From the NCBI RefSeq assembly GCF_000379605.1, contig NZ_KB902694.1, positions 456 through 32,968 on the forward strand: DNA of 32,513 bases, read 5' to 3'. The translations under genes and the position numbers were made by a program. Source of the DNA: Rhizobium giardinii bv. giardinii H152 (lineage in GTDB: Bacteria > Pseudomonadota > Alphaproteobacteria > Rhizobiales > Rhizobiaceae). This document shows positions 17,325 through 28,430 of this stretch, piece after piece; the first letter of the stretch is position 1; each line of letters starts with the position of its first letter. The notes beneath the pieces are model-generated. The model saw nothing but the letters and a program-made list of their open reading frames with translations. It was not told the origin of the DNA and ran no database searches.

Positions 17325-17915
17325 GGCGCATAGATGACGCAGTGCAGCAATCTTGGCAATGCCTAAAATAGGTGCTCTGCATCCGCAGCCTAAAATTTGG
17401 GCAGCATGCTCAGAACGTGACCGGATCGTTTTGCTGCACGTCCATTTACGCCGGTCGGAGACTCGCCGTTCGCATAGTATCACGATGCGGCGAGGCGAGC
17501 GACATCAAGGAAGACGCAGACGGCACCCGGATCGGCCAGGTGCTGGCCGACTGTATCGACGACCGTGGCGCGAGGTCCGGCCGCCTATCGACGTCGTGGA
17601 CAATTCGATCGGCCCGACCGGCGGCTTTCTGTGCGATAGCGGTGCGTCGCCCGGGCGATTCGGGCGGTCCAAAAGACATCGCATGGCTCCGTCAACGTCT
17701 GGTACATGCCGATTTCATCGTGAAGCCGCACGGGCAATTCCCGTTCAGGTTGACGGATGAAGATGCTTTGCGCGCAGAAGGACGGGATCGTTGGCCGGTT
17801 GTTGGCGATAAACCCGTCATTTTCCTGAGGTGCCACTTTATAAAAGCGTCAGGGACAGCATACGATGTCGAGACATCGTATCGGCGCAACAGCCGTAGGC
17901 AGGCGGGAGCAGGGC
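17325..17915. other. 591-base gap without a recognisable gene
   Basis: Several frames are open here by GC bias, including one on the plus strand starting at 17372, but none has recognisable motifs, a consistent Shine-Dalgarno or a natural start. The part next to nasT should hold its promoter. The part next to the antiporter holds a perfect inverted repeat. A decayed gene in 17500-17850 cannot be excluded. Confidence 0.5.
17860..17881. promoter_or_regulatory. Perfect inverted repeat upstream of the antiporter
   Basis: ATACGATGTC and GACATCGTAT are exact reverse complements separated by GA, 34 bases before the antiporter GTG. A TATAAA hexamer at about 17839 precedes it, so the repeat would lie near the transcription start, where a repressor site or a 5' UTR hairpin would act. 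Confidence 0.5.
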
Positions 17916-19652
17916 GTGCATCAGGATATGGCTTTGGTAGCGACGGTGGCGATCAGCTTCGTGCTTGCCGCCGGTTTTGGCTATCTTGCGGACAGGCTTC
18001 GCTTGCCGCCGCTCGTCGGCTATCTGGTTGCCGGCGTTTTGATGGGGCCGTTTACGCCGGGTTTGAACGCCGACAGCAACCTTGCGGCGCAGCTGGCTGA
18101 AATCGGTGTCATCCTGCTGATGTTCGGCGTCGGGCTGCATTTCTCCGCATCGGACCTCATCGCTGTTCGCGGTATCGCCATTCCCGGCGCCATTGGCCAG
18201 ATCATCCTTGCGACGTTGCTCGGCATGGGTCTCTGCACCCTGTGGGGCTGGAGCCTCGGGGCCGGGCTGGTCTTCGGCCTCTGTGTTTCCGTTGCCAGCA
18301 CTGTGGTGCTGCTCAAGGCCCTGGAGGAGCGAAACCTCGTCAATTCGCCCAACGGCCGCGTGGCGATCGGCTGGCTTATCGTCGAGGACCTGGCGATGGT
18401 CCTGACGCTCGTCCTCCTGCCCATCGTCGCGGAGGTGCTGGGCGATGGGGCAGCGGCGCATGCTGCAGACGCGGGCGGTTCGTCGATCGCGCTCACCATC
18501 CTCCTCACGCTGGTCAAGCTCGGCGCCTTTGCGGTGCTGGCCGTCGTGCTCGGACCGCGGCTCGTGCCGTGGCTGCTGACGCTGGTCGCGCGCACTGGCT
18601 CGCGGGAATTGTTCACGCTCACCGTTCTGGCCATAGCGCTCGGCATCGCCTTCGGCTCGGCGACGATCTTCGGGGTGTCCTTCGCGCTCGGGGCGTTCTT
18701 CGCCGGCGTCATCATGAGTGAATCCCACCTCAGCCATCGGGCCGCGGCCGATTCGCTGCCGTTGCAGAATGCCTTCTCGGTGCTGTTCTTCGTTTCGGTC
18801 GGCATGCTGTTCAACCCGATGGTGCTGATCCACCAGCCGCTTGCCGTGATCGCCATCCTGGCGCTGATCACCTGCGGCAAGTCGCTGATCGCCGCCGGTT
18901 TCGTGCTGCTGTTGCGCTATCCCCTGTCGATGGCGCTGACGGTGGCCGCAAGCCTGGCGCAGATCGGCGAGTTCTCCTTCATCGTCGCCGGGCTCGGCGT
19001 CTCGCTCGGGCTCCTGTCACAGGAAGGCCACGACCTGATCCTTGCGGGCGCCATTCTTTCGATCACGCTGAACCCTCTGATGTTCGGTGTCGCGGCGAAA
19101 CTGAAAGCGGCAATCGGCAGCGCCATGCCTGCGTTCGCAAGCCAGTACGGTCAGCCCAAATTTGCCGCGCTGACGCGGGATCTCGACGTCATCCGCGAAA
19201 AGGCGGAGGAGAAGGAAAGCCAGCAGCAGTTGAAGAAGCAGCAACTGGTGAACACCTTCCCGATGTTTTCCGAGGTCAATGAACATGCCCTGGAGGAGCT
19301 TCTTCTCCTGTTCCGGCCGGCGTCGGCCTCGCCGGGCGACAAGGTCATCAGGGTCGGCGAGCGCGGCGACGCCATGTATTTCATTGCGGCCGGCGCGGTC
19401 GAGGTGCGCTTGCCGGACAAGGCGATTCTCCTGGAAGCGGGCGCCTTTTTCGGCGAGATGGCCCTGCTCAGCGGCGGCGTGCGCACCGCCGACGTGATCG
19501 CGGTGGATTTCTGCCAGTTCCTGAAGCTCGACCGGCGCGACTTCAACATCTTCATGACCCGGCACCCGCGGCTGCGGGCCGCCGTCAGCGACATGGCGCG
19601 CGAGCGCAAGCAGATGAATATCCTGCACGATGCACAAACCGACGTGCACTGA
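17916..19652 (+). CDS. CPA2-family cation/proton antiporter with C-terminal cyclic-nucleotide-binding-like domain
   Basis: The 578-residue inner-membrane protein exchanges K+ or another monovalent cation for protons, by family. The first ~400 residues hold 11-12 membrane segments with LPPLVGYLVAGVLMGPFTPG, EIGVILLMFGVGLHFSA and ASTVVLLKALEERN, closest to the YbaL/KefB branch. Instead of the usual RCK (TrkA-N) domain there is a charged linker (REKAEEKESQQQLKKQQ). A cNMP-binding-like domain follows, with the phosphate-binding cassette FGEMALLSGGVRTA at 512-525 including R523. GTG 17916 has GGGAG 6 bases upstream, and the resulting N-terminus (start-HQDMALVATV) resembles family members; ATG 17928 is the alternative. 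Confidence 0.88.
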   Translation: MHQDMALVATVAISFVLAAGFGYLADRLRLPPLVGYLVAGVLMGPFTPGLNADSNLAAQLAEIGVILLMFGVGLHFSASDLIAVRGIAIPGAIGQIILATLLGMGLCTLWGWSLGAGLVFGLCVSVASTVVLLKALEERNLVNSPNGRVAIGWLIVEDLAMVLTLVLLPIVAEVLGDGAAAHAADAGGSSIALTILLTLVKLGAFAVLAVVLGPRLVPWLLTLVARTGSRELFTLTVLAIALGIAFGSATIFGVSFALGAFFAGVIMSESHLSHRAAADSLPLQNAFSVLFFVSVGMLFNPMVLIHQPLAVIAILALITCGKSLIAAGFVLLLRYPLSMALTVAASLAQIGEFSFIVAGLGVSLGLLSQEGHDLILAGAILSITLNPLMFGVAAKLKAAIGSAMPAFASQYGQPKFAALTRDLDVIREKAEEKESQQQLKKQQLVNTFPMFSEVNEHALEELLLLFRPASASPGDKVIRVGERGDAMYFIAAGAVEVRLPDKAILLEAGAFFGEMALLSGGVRTADVIAVDFCQFLKLDRRDFNIFMTRHPRLRAAVSDMARERKQMNILHDAQTDVH

Positions 19653-19687
19653 TGACGTGACCTGATGCGGGGGAGCAGGCAGGGCCG

Positions 19688-19709
19688 TTTGCGGCAGATC
19701 GACCGCAAA
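19688..19709 (+). other. Hairpin after the antiporter gene
   Basis: TTTGCGG and CCGCAAA form a perfect 7-bp stem with an 8-base loop, 35 bases after the stop codon. There is no T tract, so it is at best a processing or Rho-related structure. The remaining ~235 bases to the next gene show no ORF or strong promoter. Confidence 0.35.
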
Positions 19710-19944
19710 TAATCAGGCGAGGGCCGCAGCCAACTCGGCCGCCTCGGGCCCAGAGTGTTTGCCGGGCGGGCCTCGGTATTCTTTGCGGGCTTCCAGACAT
19801 TTGGCGCCGCCGGAAATTCCGGATTTTGTCCAGATTTGATCGCCGGCACGCAACTTTTAGTCTCAAACGTGGTCGGATTGGCAAGAAGTAGCGATCGAAC
19901 TTGATGTAGACTGCGTCGATCGCATCAAAACGCCGGAGACCGTC

Positions 19945-21228
19945 ATGACCGCTCCACACCCTTCCAAAACCCATATCGGCAATCATAAACTGCATCCGGA
20001 AACGCAGATGCTGAACTATGGCTACGATCCGGAATTGTCCGAGGGGGCGGTTAAGCCGCCGGTCTTCCTGACCTCGACCTTCGTTTTCAAATCGGCGGAG
20101 GAGGGCCGTGACTTCTTCGACTTCGTCTCCGGTCGCCGCGAACCGCCGGCGGGCACAGGCGCGGGCCTCGTCTATTCCCGCTTCAATCACCCCAACAGCG
20201 AAATCGTCGAGGACCGCCTGGCGGTCTATGAGCGCACCGAAAGCTGCGCGCTGTTTTCCTCCGGCATGTCGGCGATCGCCACGACGCTTCTTGCCTTCGT
20301 CAGGCCGGGTGATGCGATCCTGCATTCGCAGCCGCTCTACGGCGGTACCGAGACGCTCCTGGCGAAGACCTTCCTCAACATGGGGGTCGCCGCCGTCGGA
20401 TTTGCTGATGGCGTCATCGAGGTGTCGGTGCAGCAGGCAGCGGATGCGGCCATGGCCAAGGGCCGTGTCTCGGTGATCCTGATCGAAACGCCGGCCAACC
20501 CGACCAACAGCCTCGTCGATGTCGCGATGGTCCGGCGGATCGCCGACAGGATCGGCGAATCCCAGGGGCACACGCCGATCGTCGCCTGCGACAACACGCT
20601 GCTCGGACCAGTCTTCCAGCGGCCGATCGAGCACGGTGCGGATCTTTCGCTCTATTCGCTGACCAAATATGTCGGCGGCCACTCCGACCTGATCGCCGGA
20701 GCGGCGCTGGGCACCAAGGCGATCATGAAGCAGATCAAGGCGTTGCGCGGCGCCATCGGCACGCAGCTGGATCCGCATTCCTGCTGGATGCTCGGCCGGT
20801 CGCTGGAAACCCTGTCGATCCGCATGGAAAAGGCCAACAGCAACGCGCGTCTGATTGCCGATTTCCTGCGCGATCATCCGAAGGTCGAGACGATCCATTA
20901 TCTGCCCTATCACGACGCCGGCTCGCCGGTCGGCAAGACCTTTGCCGCGCAATGCACCGGCGCCGGCTCGACCTTCTCCTTCGACATCCGCGGCGGTCAG
21001 CCGGCCTCGTTCCGCTTTCTCAACGCGCTGCAGATCTTCAAGCTGGCCGTCAGCCTCGGTGGTACCGAATCGCTCGCCAGTCACCCCGCGACGATGACCC
21101 ATTCCGGCGTGCCGGTGGACGTGCGCGAGCGGATCGGCGTGCTGGAGTCGACCATCCGCCTGTCGATCGGCATCGAACACCCGGACGACCTGATCGCCGA
21201 CCTGACGATGGCGCTGGATGCGGCCTGA
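19945..21228 (+). CDS. Cystathionine gamma-synthase / methionine gamma-lyase family PLP enzyme
   Basis: The 427-residue protein belongs to the Cys/Met metabolism PLP family. Visible motifs are [17 protein letters not shown], the [13 protein letters not shown] glycine/serine region that contacts the phosphate, [13 protein letters not shown], the [13 protein letters not shown] aspartate region, and the PLP-lysine site [11 protein letters not shown]. The final segment [14 protein letters not shown] is classic. The family covers gamma-synthases, sulfhydrylases and lyases that act on homoserine esters, cystathionine or methionine; the exact reaction cannot be decided by eye. GGAG sits 7 bases before ATG 19945. 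The gene stands alone. metH lies downstream but is separated by other units. Confidence 0.9.
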   Translation: MTAPHPSKTHIGNHKLHPETQMLNYGYDPELSEGAVKPPVFLTSTFVFKSAEEGRDFFDFVSGRREPPAGTGAGLVYSRFNHPNSEIVEDRLAVYERTESCALFSSGMSAIATTLLAFVRPGDAILHSQPLYGGTETLLAKTFLNMGVAAVGFADGVIEVSVQQAADAAMAKGRVSVILIETPANPTNSLVDVAMVRRIADRIGESQGHTPIVACDNTLLGPVFQRPIEHGADLSLYSLTKYVGGHSDLIAGAALGTKAIMKQIKALRGAIGTQLDPHSCWMLGRSLETLSIRMEKANSNARLIADFLRDHPKVETIHYLPYHDAGSPVGKTFAAQCTGAGSTFSFDIRGGQPASFRFLNALQIFKLAVSLGGTESLASHPATMTHSGVPVDVRERIGVLESTIRLSIGIEHPDDLIADLTMALDAA

Positions 21229-21264
21229 GGCGCGGTCCTGTTTGCGGTTATTTCTGGCAATGTC

Positions 21265-21293
21265 TTGAAACGGTTACATTCGTGCACCATATT
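21265..21293 (+). promoter_or_regulatory. Sigma-70-like promoter of a candidate small RNA
   Basis: TTGAAA (21265-21270), a 17-base spacer and CATATT (21288-21293) form a good housekeeping promoter in the gap after the PLP enzyme. It predicts a start near 21300. No ORF with a ribosome-binding site follows before the terminator. Confidence 0.5.
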
Positions 21294-21299
21294 GCGCTC

Positions 21300-21388
21300 A
21301 TGGAATTCGTTTCCAGCGGCTGACCACGGATGTACTGGCAGTGCTGTCGAGGCGGGTCGGAGAGGTCGGGTTTTCACCCGGCCTTTTT
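21300..21388 (+). ncRNA. Candidate small RNA, about 89 nt
   Basis: A transcript from the promoter above would begin with a small hairpin, TGGAA/TTCCA (21301-21315). It would run through an unstructured-looking middle and end at a strong terminator hairpin (21364-21383) with TTTTT. The size and the promoter-to-terminator layout match trans-acting rhizobial sRNAs. I do not recognise it as a named family. The alternative is that 21364-21388 simply terminates the upstream PLP gene and the promoter is chance. Confidence 0.45.
21364..21388 (+). terminator. Rho-independent terminator
   Basis: GGTCGGGT (21364-21371) pairs with ACCCGGCC (21376-21383) over 8 bp with one G-U, a TTTC loop, and five T directly after. 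It ends the candidate sRNA, the upstream PLP gene, or both. Confidence 0.75.
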
Positions 21389-21475
21389 CTTTGGGCCGAT
21401 GTGTTGGACTGGATGCTCAAAGGGAACAAGTGTTGGCGGCGCCGAAATTCTGCCGCTCTCATACTCTCAAGAAAT

Positions 21476-21552
21476 TGGTGATCCCAGATGGATTCGAACC
21501 ATCGGCCTCAGGATTAGGAATCCTGCGCTCTATCCTGCTGAGCTATGGGACC
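21476..21552 (-). tRNA. tRNA-Arg (anticodon CCT)
   Basis: The 77-base minus-strand gene folds as a complete cloverleaf. The acceptor stem GGTCCCA/TGGGATC has one G-U pair. The D-arm stem is GCTC/GAGC, the anticodon stem CAGGA/TCCTG has loop TTCCTAA (anticodon CCT, decoding AGG), and the T-arm is GATGG-TTCGAAT-CCATC. The CCA end is encoded (21476-21478). No integrase or direct repeat of its 3' end is visible nearby. Confidence 0.97.
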
Positions 21553-21771
21553 AGCCGGAAAGAACCCTTACAAAAGCTCGGCCGCGAAGCCAAGTGTTTT
21601 CCGATGCGGATTTGCATCTGCTTGGCCGGAACTGGACTTTCTCGCGAGCTTCGCAGCCGGACGGACTGGCGCGAAACGCTTTTCCGGTGCTAAGCAAAGG
21701 CGGCGGAACGGGAGGAGACCCGGCCGATGACGCGCCGCATTGCAACGAGACGCACAAGAGTTTGATCCGAC

Positions 21772-22668
21772 ATGTTCATTGGAATTGATTGGGGCGGCAC
21801 GAAAATGGAAGTCATCGCGCTTGATCGCGATGGCACGACGCGTGCCCGTCACCGCATCGCCACGCCGACCAGCGGCTATGATGCCTGCATCCGCGCGGTG
21901 CAGGAACTTGTCGCCACGGCCGAGCAGATGGCCGGCGAACAGGGGACGATCGGCATCGGCATTCCCGGCAGTCCCAATCCGCGCACCGGCATCGTGCGCA
22001 ATTCCAATGCCGTGCTCTTGAACGGCCAGCCGCTCGGGCGCGATCTCCAGGCAGCGCTCGGCCGCGACGTGCGGCTTGCCAATGATGCCAATTGTCTTGC
22101 GGTGTCCGAAGCCGTGGATGGCGCCGGCAAGGATGCGCATACGGTTTTCGGCGTCATCGTCGGCACCGGCCACGGCGGGGGGCTTGCGATCGGCAAGCAT
22201 GTGCATGCCGGCTATCAGGGGATCGCCGCCGAAATCGGCCACTATCCGCTGCCCTGGATGACAAAGGACGAATATCCCGGCCATAAATGTTGGTGCGGCA
22301 AACATGGCTGCCTCGACATGTATGCCTGCGGCACCGGCGTCGAACTCGATTACCGGATGACGACGGGCATCGACCGGCGCGGACGCGACATCATCGCCGA
22401 CAAGCGCAACGGCGATCCGGCCGCCACCGCAGTCTACGAGCGCTTCGTCGACCGGCTCGCCCGCAGCCTGGCGCTGCTCACCAATATCGTCGATCCCGAT
22501 GTCTTCGTGCTTGGCGGCGGCATATCCAATGTCGACGAGATCTACGACGAACTGCCGGATTTGATTGTCAAATATATTTTCGGCGACAGTTTCGAAACGC
22601 CGATCCGCAAGGCGGTGCACGGCGACAGCTCCGGTGTGCGCGGTGCCGCCTGGCTCTGGAAAGACTGA
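21772..22668 (+). CDS. ROK-family sugar kinase, fructokinase-like
   Basis: The 298-residue protein phosphorylates a sugar with ATP in the cytosol. The ATP-binding start IGIDWGGTKMEV, the catalytic region LANDANCLAVSEA, and GTGHGGGLAIG are all intact. The ROK zinc site is complete: H157 (EIGHYPL), C173, C175 and C180 (CWCGKHGC). The close relatives I recall are Mak-type fructokinases, but substrate cannot be fixed from motifs. The ATG at 21772 has only a weak purine stretch (AAGAG) upstream. It leads a three-gene unit with 19-base gaps, and the AGE-family isomerase at the end makes a mannose/fructose route plausible. Confidence 0.88.
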   Translation: MFIGIDWGGTKMEVIALDRDGTTRARHRIATPTSGYDACIRAVQELVATAEQMAGEQGTIGIGIPGSPNPRTGIVRNSNAVLLNGQPLGRDLQAALGRDVRLANDANCLAVSEAVDGAGKDAHTVFGVIVGTGHGGGLAIGKHVHAGYQGIAAEIGHYPLPWMTKDEYPGHKCWCGKHGCLDMYACGTGVELDYRMTTGIDRRGRDIIADKRNGDPAATAVYERFVDRLARSLALLTNIVDPDVFVLGGGISNVDEIYDELPDLIVKYIFGDSFETPIRKAVHGDSSGVRGAAWLWKD

Positions 22669-22687
22669 AAGCAAAGGAGACGGCGCT

Positions 22688-23182
22688 ATGAACGTCGACA
22701 AGGATCTCGAACGCATCGCGCTGCAGGAACAGGAACTGCAGTTCGACAGCTTTGGCCTGGAAACCGGCTGGAAACTCGGCTCGCTGCTGCGGGATATGGC
22801 GGTGGAACGGAAGCTCGGCGTCGTGATCGACGTGACGCTGTTTTCGATGCCGGTCTTCTATGCGGCGCTGGAAGGATCGACGCCCGACAATCCGAGCTGG
22901 GTGCGCCGCAAGCGCAACTGCGTCTTCCGTTTTTTCAAAAGCAGCTATGCGATCGGCCTGACGCTCGCCAGGCAGGACAGCACGCTGCAGGCCAAGTTCG
23001 GCCTGCCGGACACCGAGTTTGCGCCGCATGGCGGCAGCTTCCCGATCGTCGTGAAAGGCACGGCCTGCATCGGCGCGGTCACGGTGTCCGGCCTGCCGCA
23101 GCGCGAGGATCACAACATGGTGGTCGAGGCGCTTGCGGCCATCCTCGGCAAGGATATCGGCGCGCTGAAACTCGACGCGTAG
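22688..23182 (+). CDS. UPF0303 / DUF336 heme-degrading-domain-like protein
   Basis: The 164-residue cytosolic protein fits the UPF0303 branch of the GlcG/HbpS-like fold. Typical segments are the FDSFGLETGWKLG start, VVIDVTLFSMPVFYAALEG, a basic WVRRKRNCVFRFFKSSY segment, and the C-terminal GTACIGAVTVSGLPQREDH. The family has been named for heme-degrading homologues, but a biochemical role for this branch is not established. ATG 22688 has AGGAG 8 bases upstream; the frame upstream overlaps the kinase and is not used. It sits between the ROK kinase and the AGE isomerase with 19-base gaps each side, which argues for a shared transcript. Confidence 0.85.
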   Translation: MNVDKDLERIALQEQELQFDSFGLETGWKLGSLLRDMAVERKLGVVIDVTLFSMPVFYAALEGSTPDNPSWVRRKRNCVFRFFKSSYAIGLTLARQDSTLQAKFGLPDTEFAPHGGSFPIVVKGTACIGAVTVSGLPQREDHNMVVEALAAILGKDIGALKLDA

Positions 23183-23201
23183 GAGAGGACGGATACTGAC
23201 G

Positions 23202-24359
23202 ATGGATATTGCCGGCTTTTCTGCGAAACTGAACGATTGGCTCGCCAATGCGGCGCTGCCGATGTGGCGTGGCAAGGGCTTTGACGTGTCGAGTGGCGGT
23301 TTCGTCGAGACGATCGACATGACGGGCGAGCCGACGCGGGCGAACCGCCGGTCGCGCGTCCAACCGCGCCAGGTCTATTGCTTTGCGGAAGCGGGCCGTC
23401 GCGGCTGGCCGGGAGACTGGCAAAGCGTGGCCAGGAGCGGCATTGCCTATTTCGATCGGGTCTATCTGCAGCCGAGCGGCTTTTACGGGGCGCTCGCCGA
23501 CGCGGACGGCAACCTGATCGACGCGTCGTTCGATCTCTACAATCAGGCCTTCGCCCTGTTGTCCTTTGCCTATCTCGCCCAGGTCTTTCCGGAGCGGAAG
23601 GCGGAGATGATCGAACGCAGCAATACGCTGCGTGAAAAGCTCGAGGCCCATTGCAAGCATCCATCGGCCGGCTTCGAGGAGGACAATCCGCCGCGCCTGC
23701 CGCTCTGCTCCAATCCGCATATGCACCTGTTCGAGGCATGCCTGGCAAGCGAGGACGTCGAAGGGTTCGACGCGGTCGCCTGGACCAATCTTGCCGATGA
23801 GATTGCAGCGCTGTGCATGGGGCATTTCATCGACAGGGAAACCGGCGCGCTACGCGAATTCTTCGATCAGGACTGGTCGCCGATGCCGGGCGACAAGGGC
23901 CGCATCGTCGAACCGGGCCACCAGTTCGAATGGGCCTGGCTGCTTTTGCGCTGGGGCGAGCGGCGCGGCAATGCCGATGCGCTCGTCAAGGCGCGCCGCC
24001 TGTTCGAAATCGGCGAGCAATATGGCATCGCGCAGCCGCGCGACGTGGCCGTGATGACGCTTCTCGACGATTTCTCGGTGGCCGATGCGGTTGCCCGGCT
24101 GTGGCCGCAGACGGAATGGCTGAAGGCCGCGATTCGCTTTGCGGCGCTGACGCAGGGCGAGGAACGCGAGCGCTATCTCCGCTCCTCCGCGCGCGCTGCA
24201 TCGGCGCTCATGAAGTTTCTCGACACGCCGGTGTCGGGTTTGTGGCGCGACAAGCAAAAGGCTGACGGCAGCTTTGTCGACGAGCCGGCGCCGGCGAGCA
24301 GCTTCTATCACATCCTCTGCGCCATCTACGAACTGGACGATTGCCTGAAGCGGCTCTGA
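23202..24359 (+). CDS. AGE-family (N-acylglucosamine 2-epimerase-like) sugar isomerase
   Basis: The 385-residue alpha/alpha-barrel enzyme belongs to the family of N-acylglucosamine 2-epimerase, D-mannose isomerase and YihS. Seen motifs: RVQPRQVYCFAEAG, the YNQAFALLSFAYL helix, CSNPHMHLFEACLA, and EPGHQFEWAWLLLRW with the catalytic His region. The last barrel helices end in SSFYHILCAIYELD. Rhizobial copies are often labelled mannose-6-phosphate isomerase, although the fold is unrelated to classical ManA. Paired with a ROK kinase, isomerisation of free mannose to fructose followed by phosphorylation is a reasonable inference. The Shine-Dalgarno is poorly spaced (GGACGG about 12 bases upstream). 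A strong terminator follows. Confidence 0.85.
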   Translation: MDIAGFSAKLNDWLANAALPMWRGKGFDVSSGGFVETIDMTGEPTRANRRSRVQPRQVYCFAEAGRRGWPGDWQSVARSGIAYFDRVYLQPSGFYGALADADGNLIDASFDLYNQAFALLSFAYLAQVFPERKAEMIERSNTLREKLEAHCKHPSAGFEEDNPPRLPLCSNPHMHLFEACLASEDVEGFDAVAWTNLADEIAALCMGHFIDRETGALREFFDQDWSPMPGDKGRIVEPGHQFEWAWLLLRWGERRGNADALVKARRLFEIGEQYGIAQPRDVAVMTLLDDFSVADAVARLWPQTEWLKAAIRFAALTQGEERERYLRSSARAASALMKFLDTPVSGLWRDKQKADGSFVDEPAPASSFYHILCAIYELDDCLKRL

Positions 24360-24388
24360 CGCGCCATTCGATTGATGTCTCGCCGACC

Positions 24389-24424
24389 GGCCCGTTTCGC
24401 CTGAAACGGGCCCGTTTCTTTTTT
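24389..24424 (+). terminator. Strong Rho-independent terminator after the sugar operon
   Basis: A perfect 10-bp stem, GGCCCGTTTC with GAAACGGGCC, has a GCCT loop and is followed by CGTTTCTTTTTT. It ends 30 bases after the AGE gene stop and insulates metH from the operon upstream. Confidence 0.92.
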
Positions 24425-24455
24425 GCGCAAGTTTCGGTATTTTCAAGCGCATATA

Positions 24456-24484
24456 TTGACATAAAGATATCTTTATGTGATTTG
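24456..24484 (+). promoter_or_regulatory. metH promoter region with a 20-bp perfect palindrome
   Basis: ACATAAAGATATCTTTATGT (24459-24478) is its own reverse complement. A TTGACA -35-like hexamer (24456-24461) overlaps its left end, so a bound regulator would block polymerase. The site resembles the ArsR-family SahR operators reported upstream of methionine-cycle genes in proteobacteria; this link is from memory and the regulator gene is not in the window. The -10 box is unclear. Confidence 0.75.
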
Positions 24485-24527
24485 TGATTTTCGATTTTTT
24501 TGTCGTTTTCAGAACGGGAGATTTCCC

Positions 24528-28301
<3,774 letters not shown>

Positions 28302-28384
28302 GGTCTATCGGGCGTTACTTGTTGGGGTCAGGTGAACGCTGACGCACCGGTCATTGTCGCGCGTGCAAACTTTCCGGGCGGAGC

Positions 28385-28402
28385 GGCGAACTGTAGTTCG
28401 CC
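28385..28402. other. Hairpin between metH and a convergent gene
   Basis: GGCGAAC-TGTA-GTTCGCC is a perfect 7-bp stem with a 4-base loop. It lies between the metH stop and the end of the convergent membrane-protein gene. No T tract follows on either strand, so it is not a standard intrinsic terminator but may mark both 3' ends. Confidence 0.4.
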
Positions 28403-28430
28403 GAGCCAAAAGCAGTGTTTCGTTCATAGC

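Noticed and set aside
17372..18100. 242-codon plus-strand open frame before and into the antiporter gene
   Set aside because: It overlaps the antiporter in another frame, lacks a Shine-Dalgarno and motifs, and reads like GC-biased non-coding sequence.
19840..19944. Possible SAM-II riboswitch upstream of the cystathionine gamma-synthase family gene
   Set aside because: An ACGTGG-like start is present, but the matching 3' half and the conserved GCTAAA segment are missing.
21476..21552. tRNA-Arg(CCT) as an integration site for a genomic island
   Set aside because: No integrase, no repeated tRNA 3' end and ordinary housekeeping genes on both sides.
28385..28402. Bidirectional terminator between metH and the Gate-domain gene
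   Set aside because: The hairpin is perfect, but neither side has a downstream T tract; it is listed only as a hairpin.
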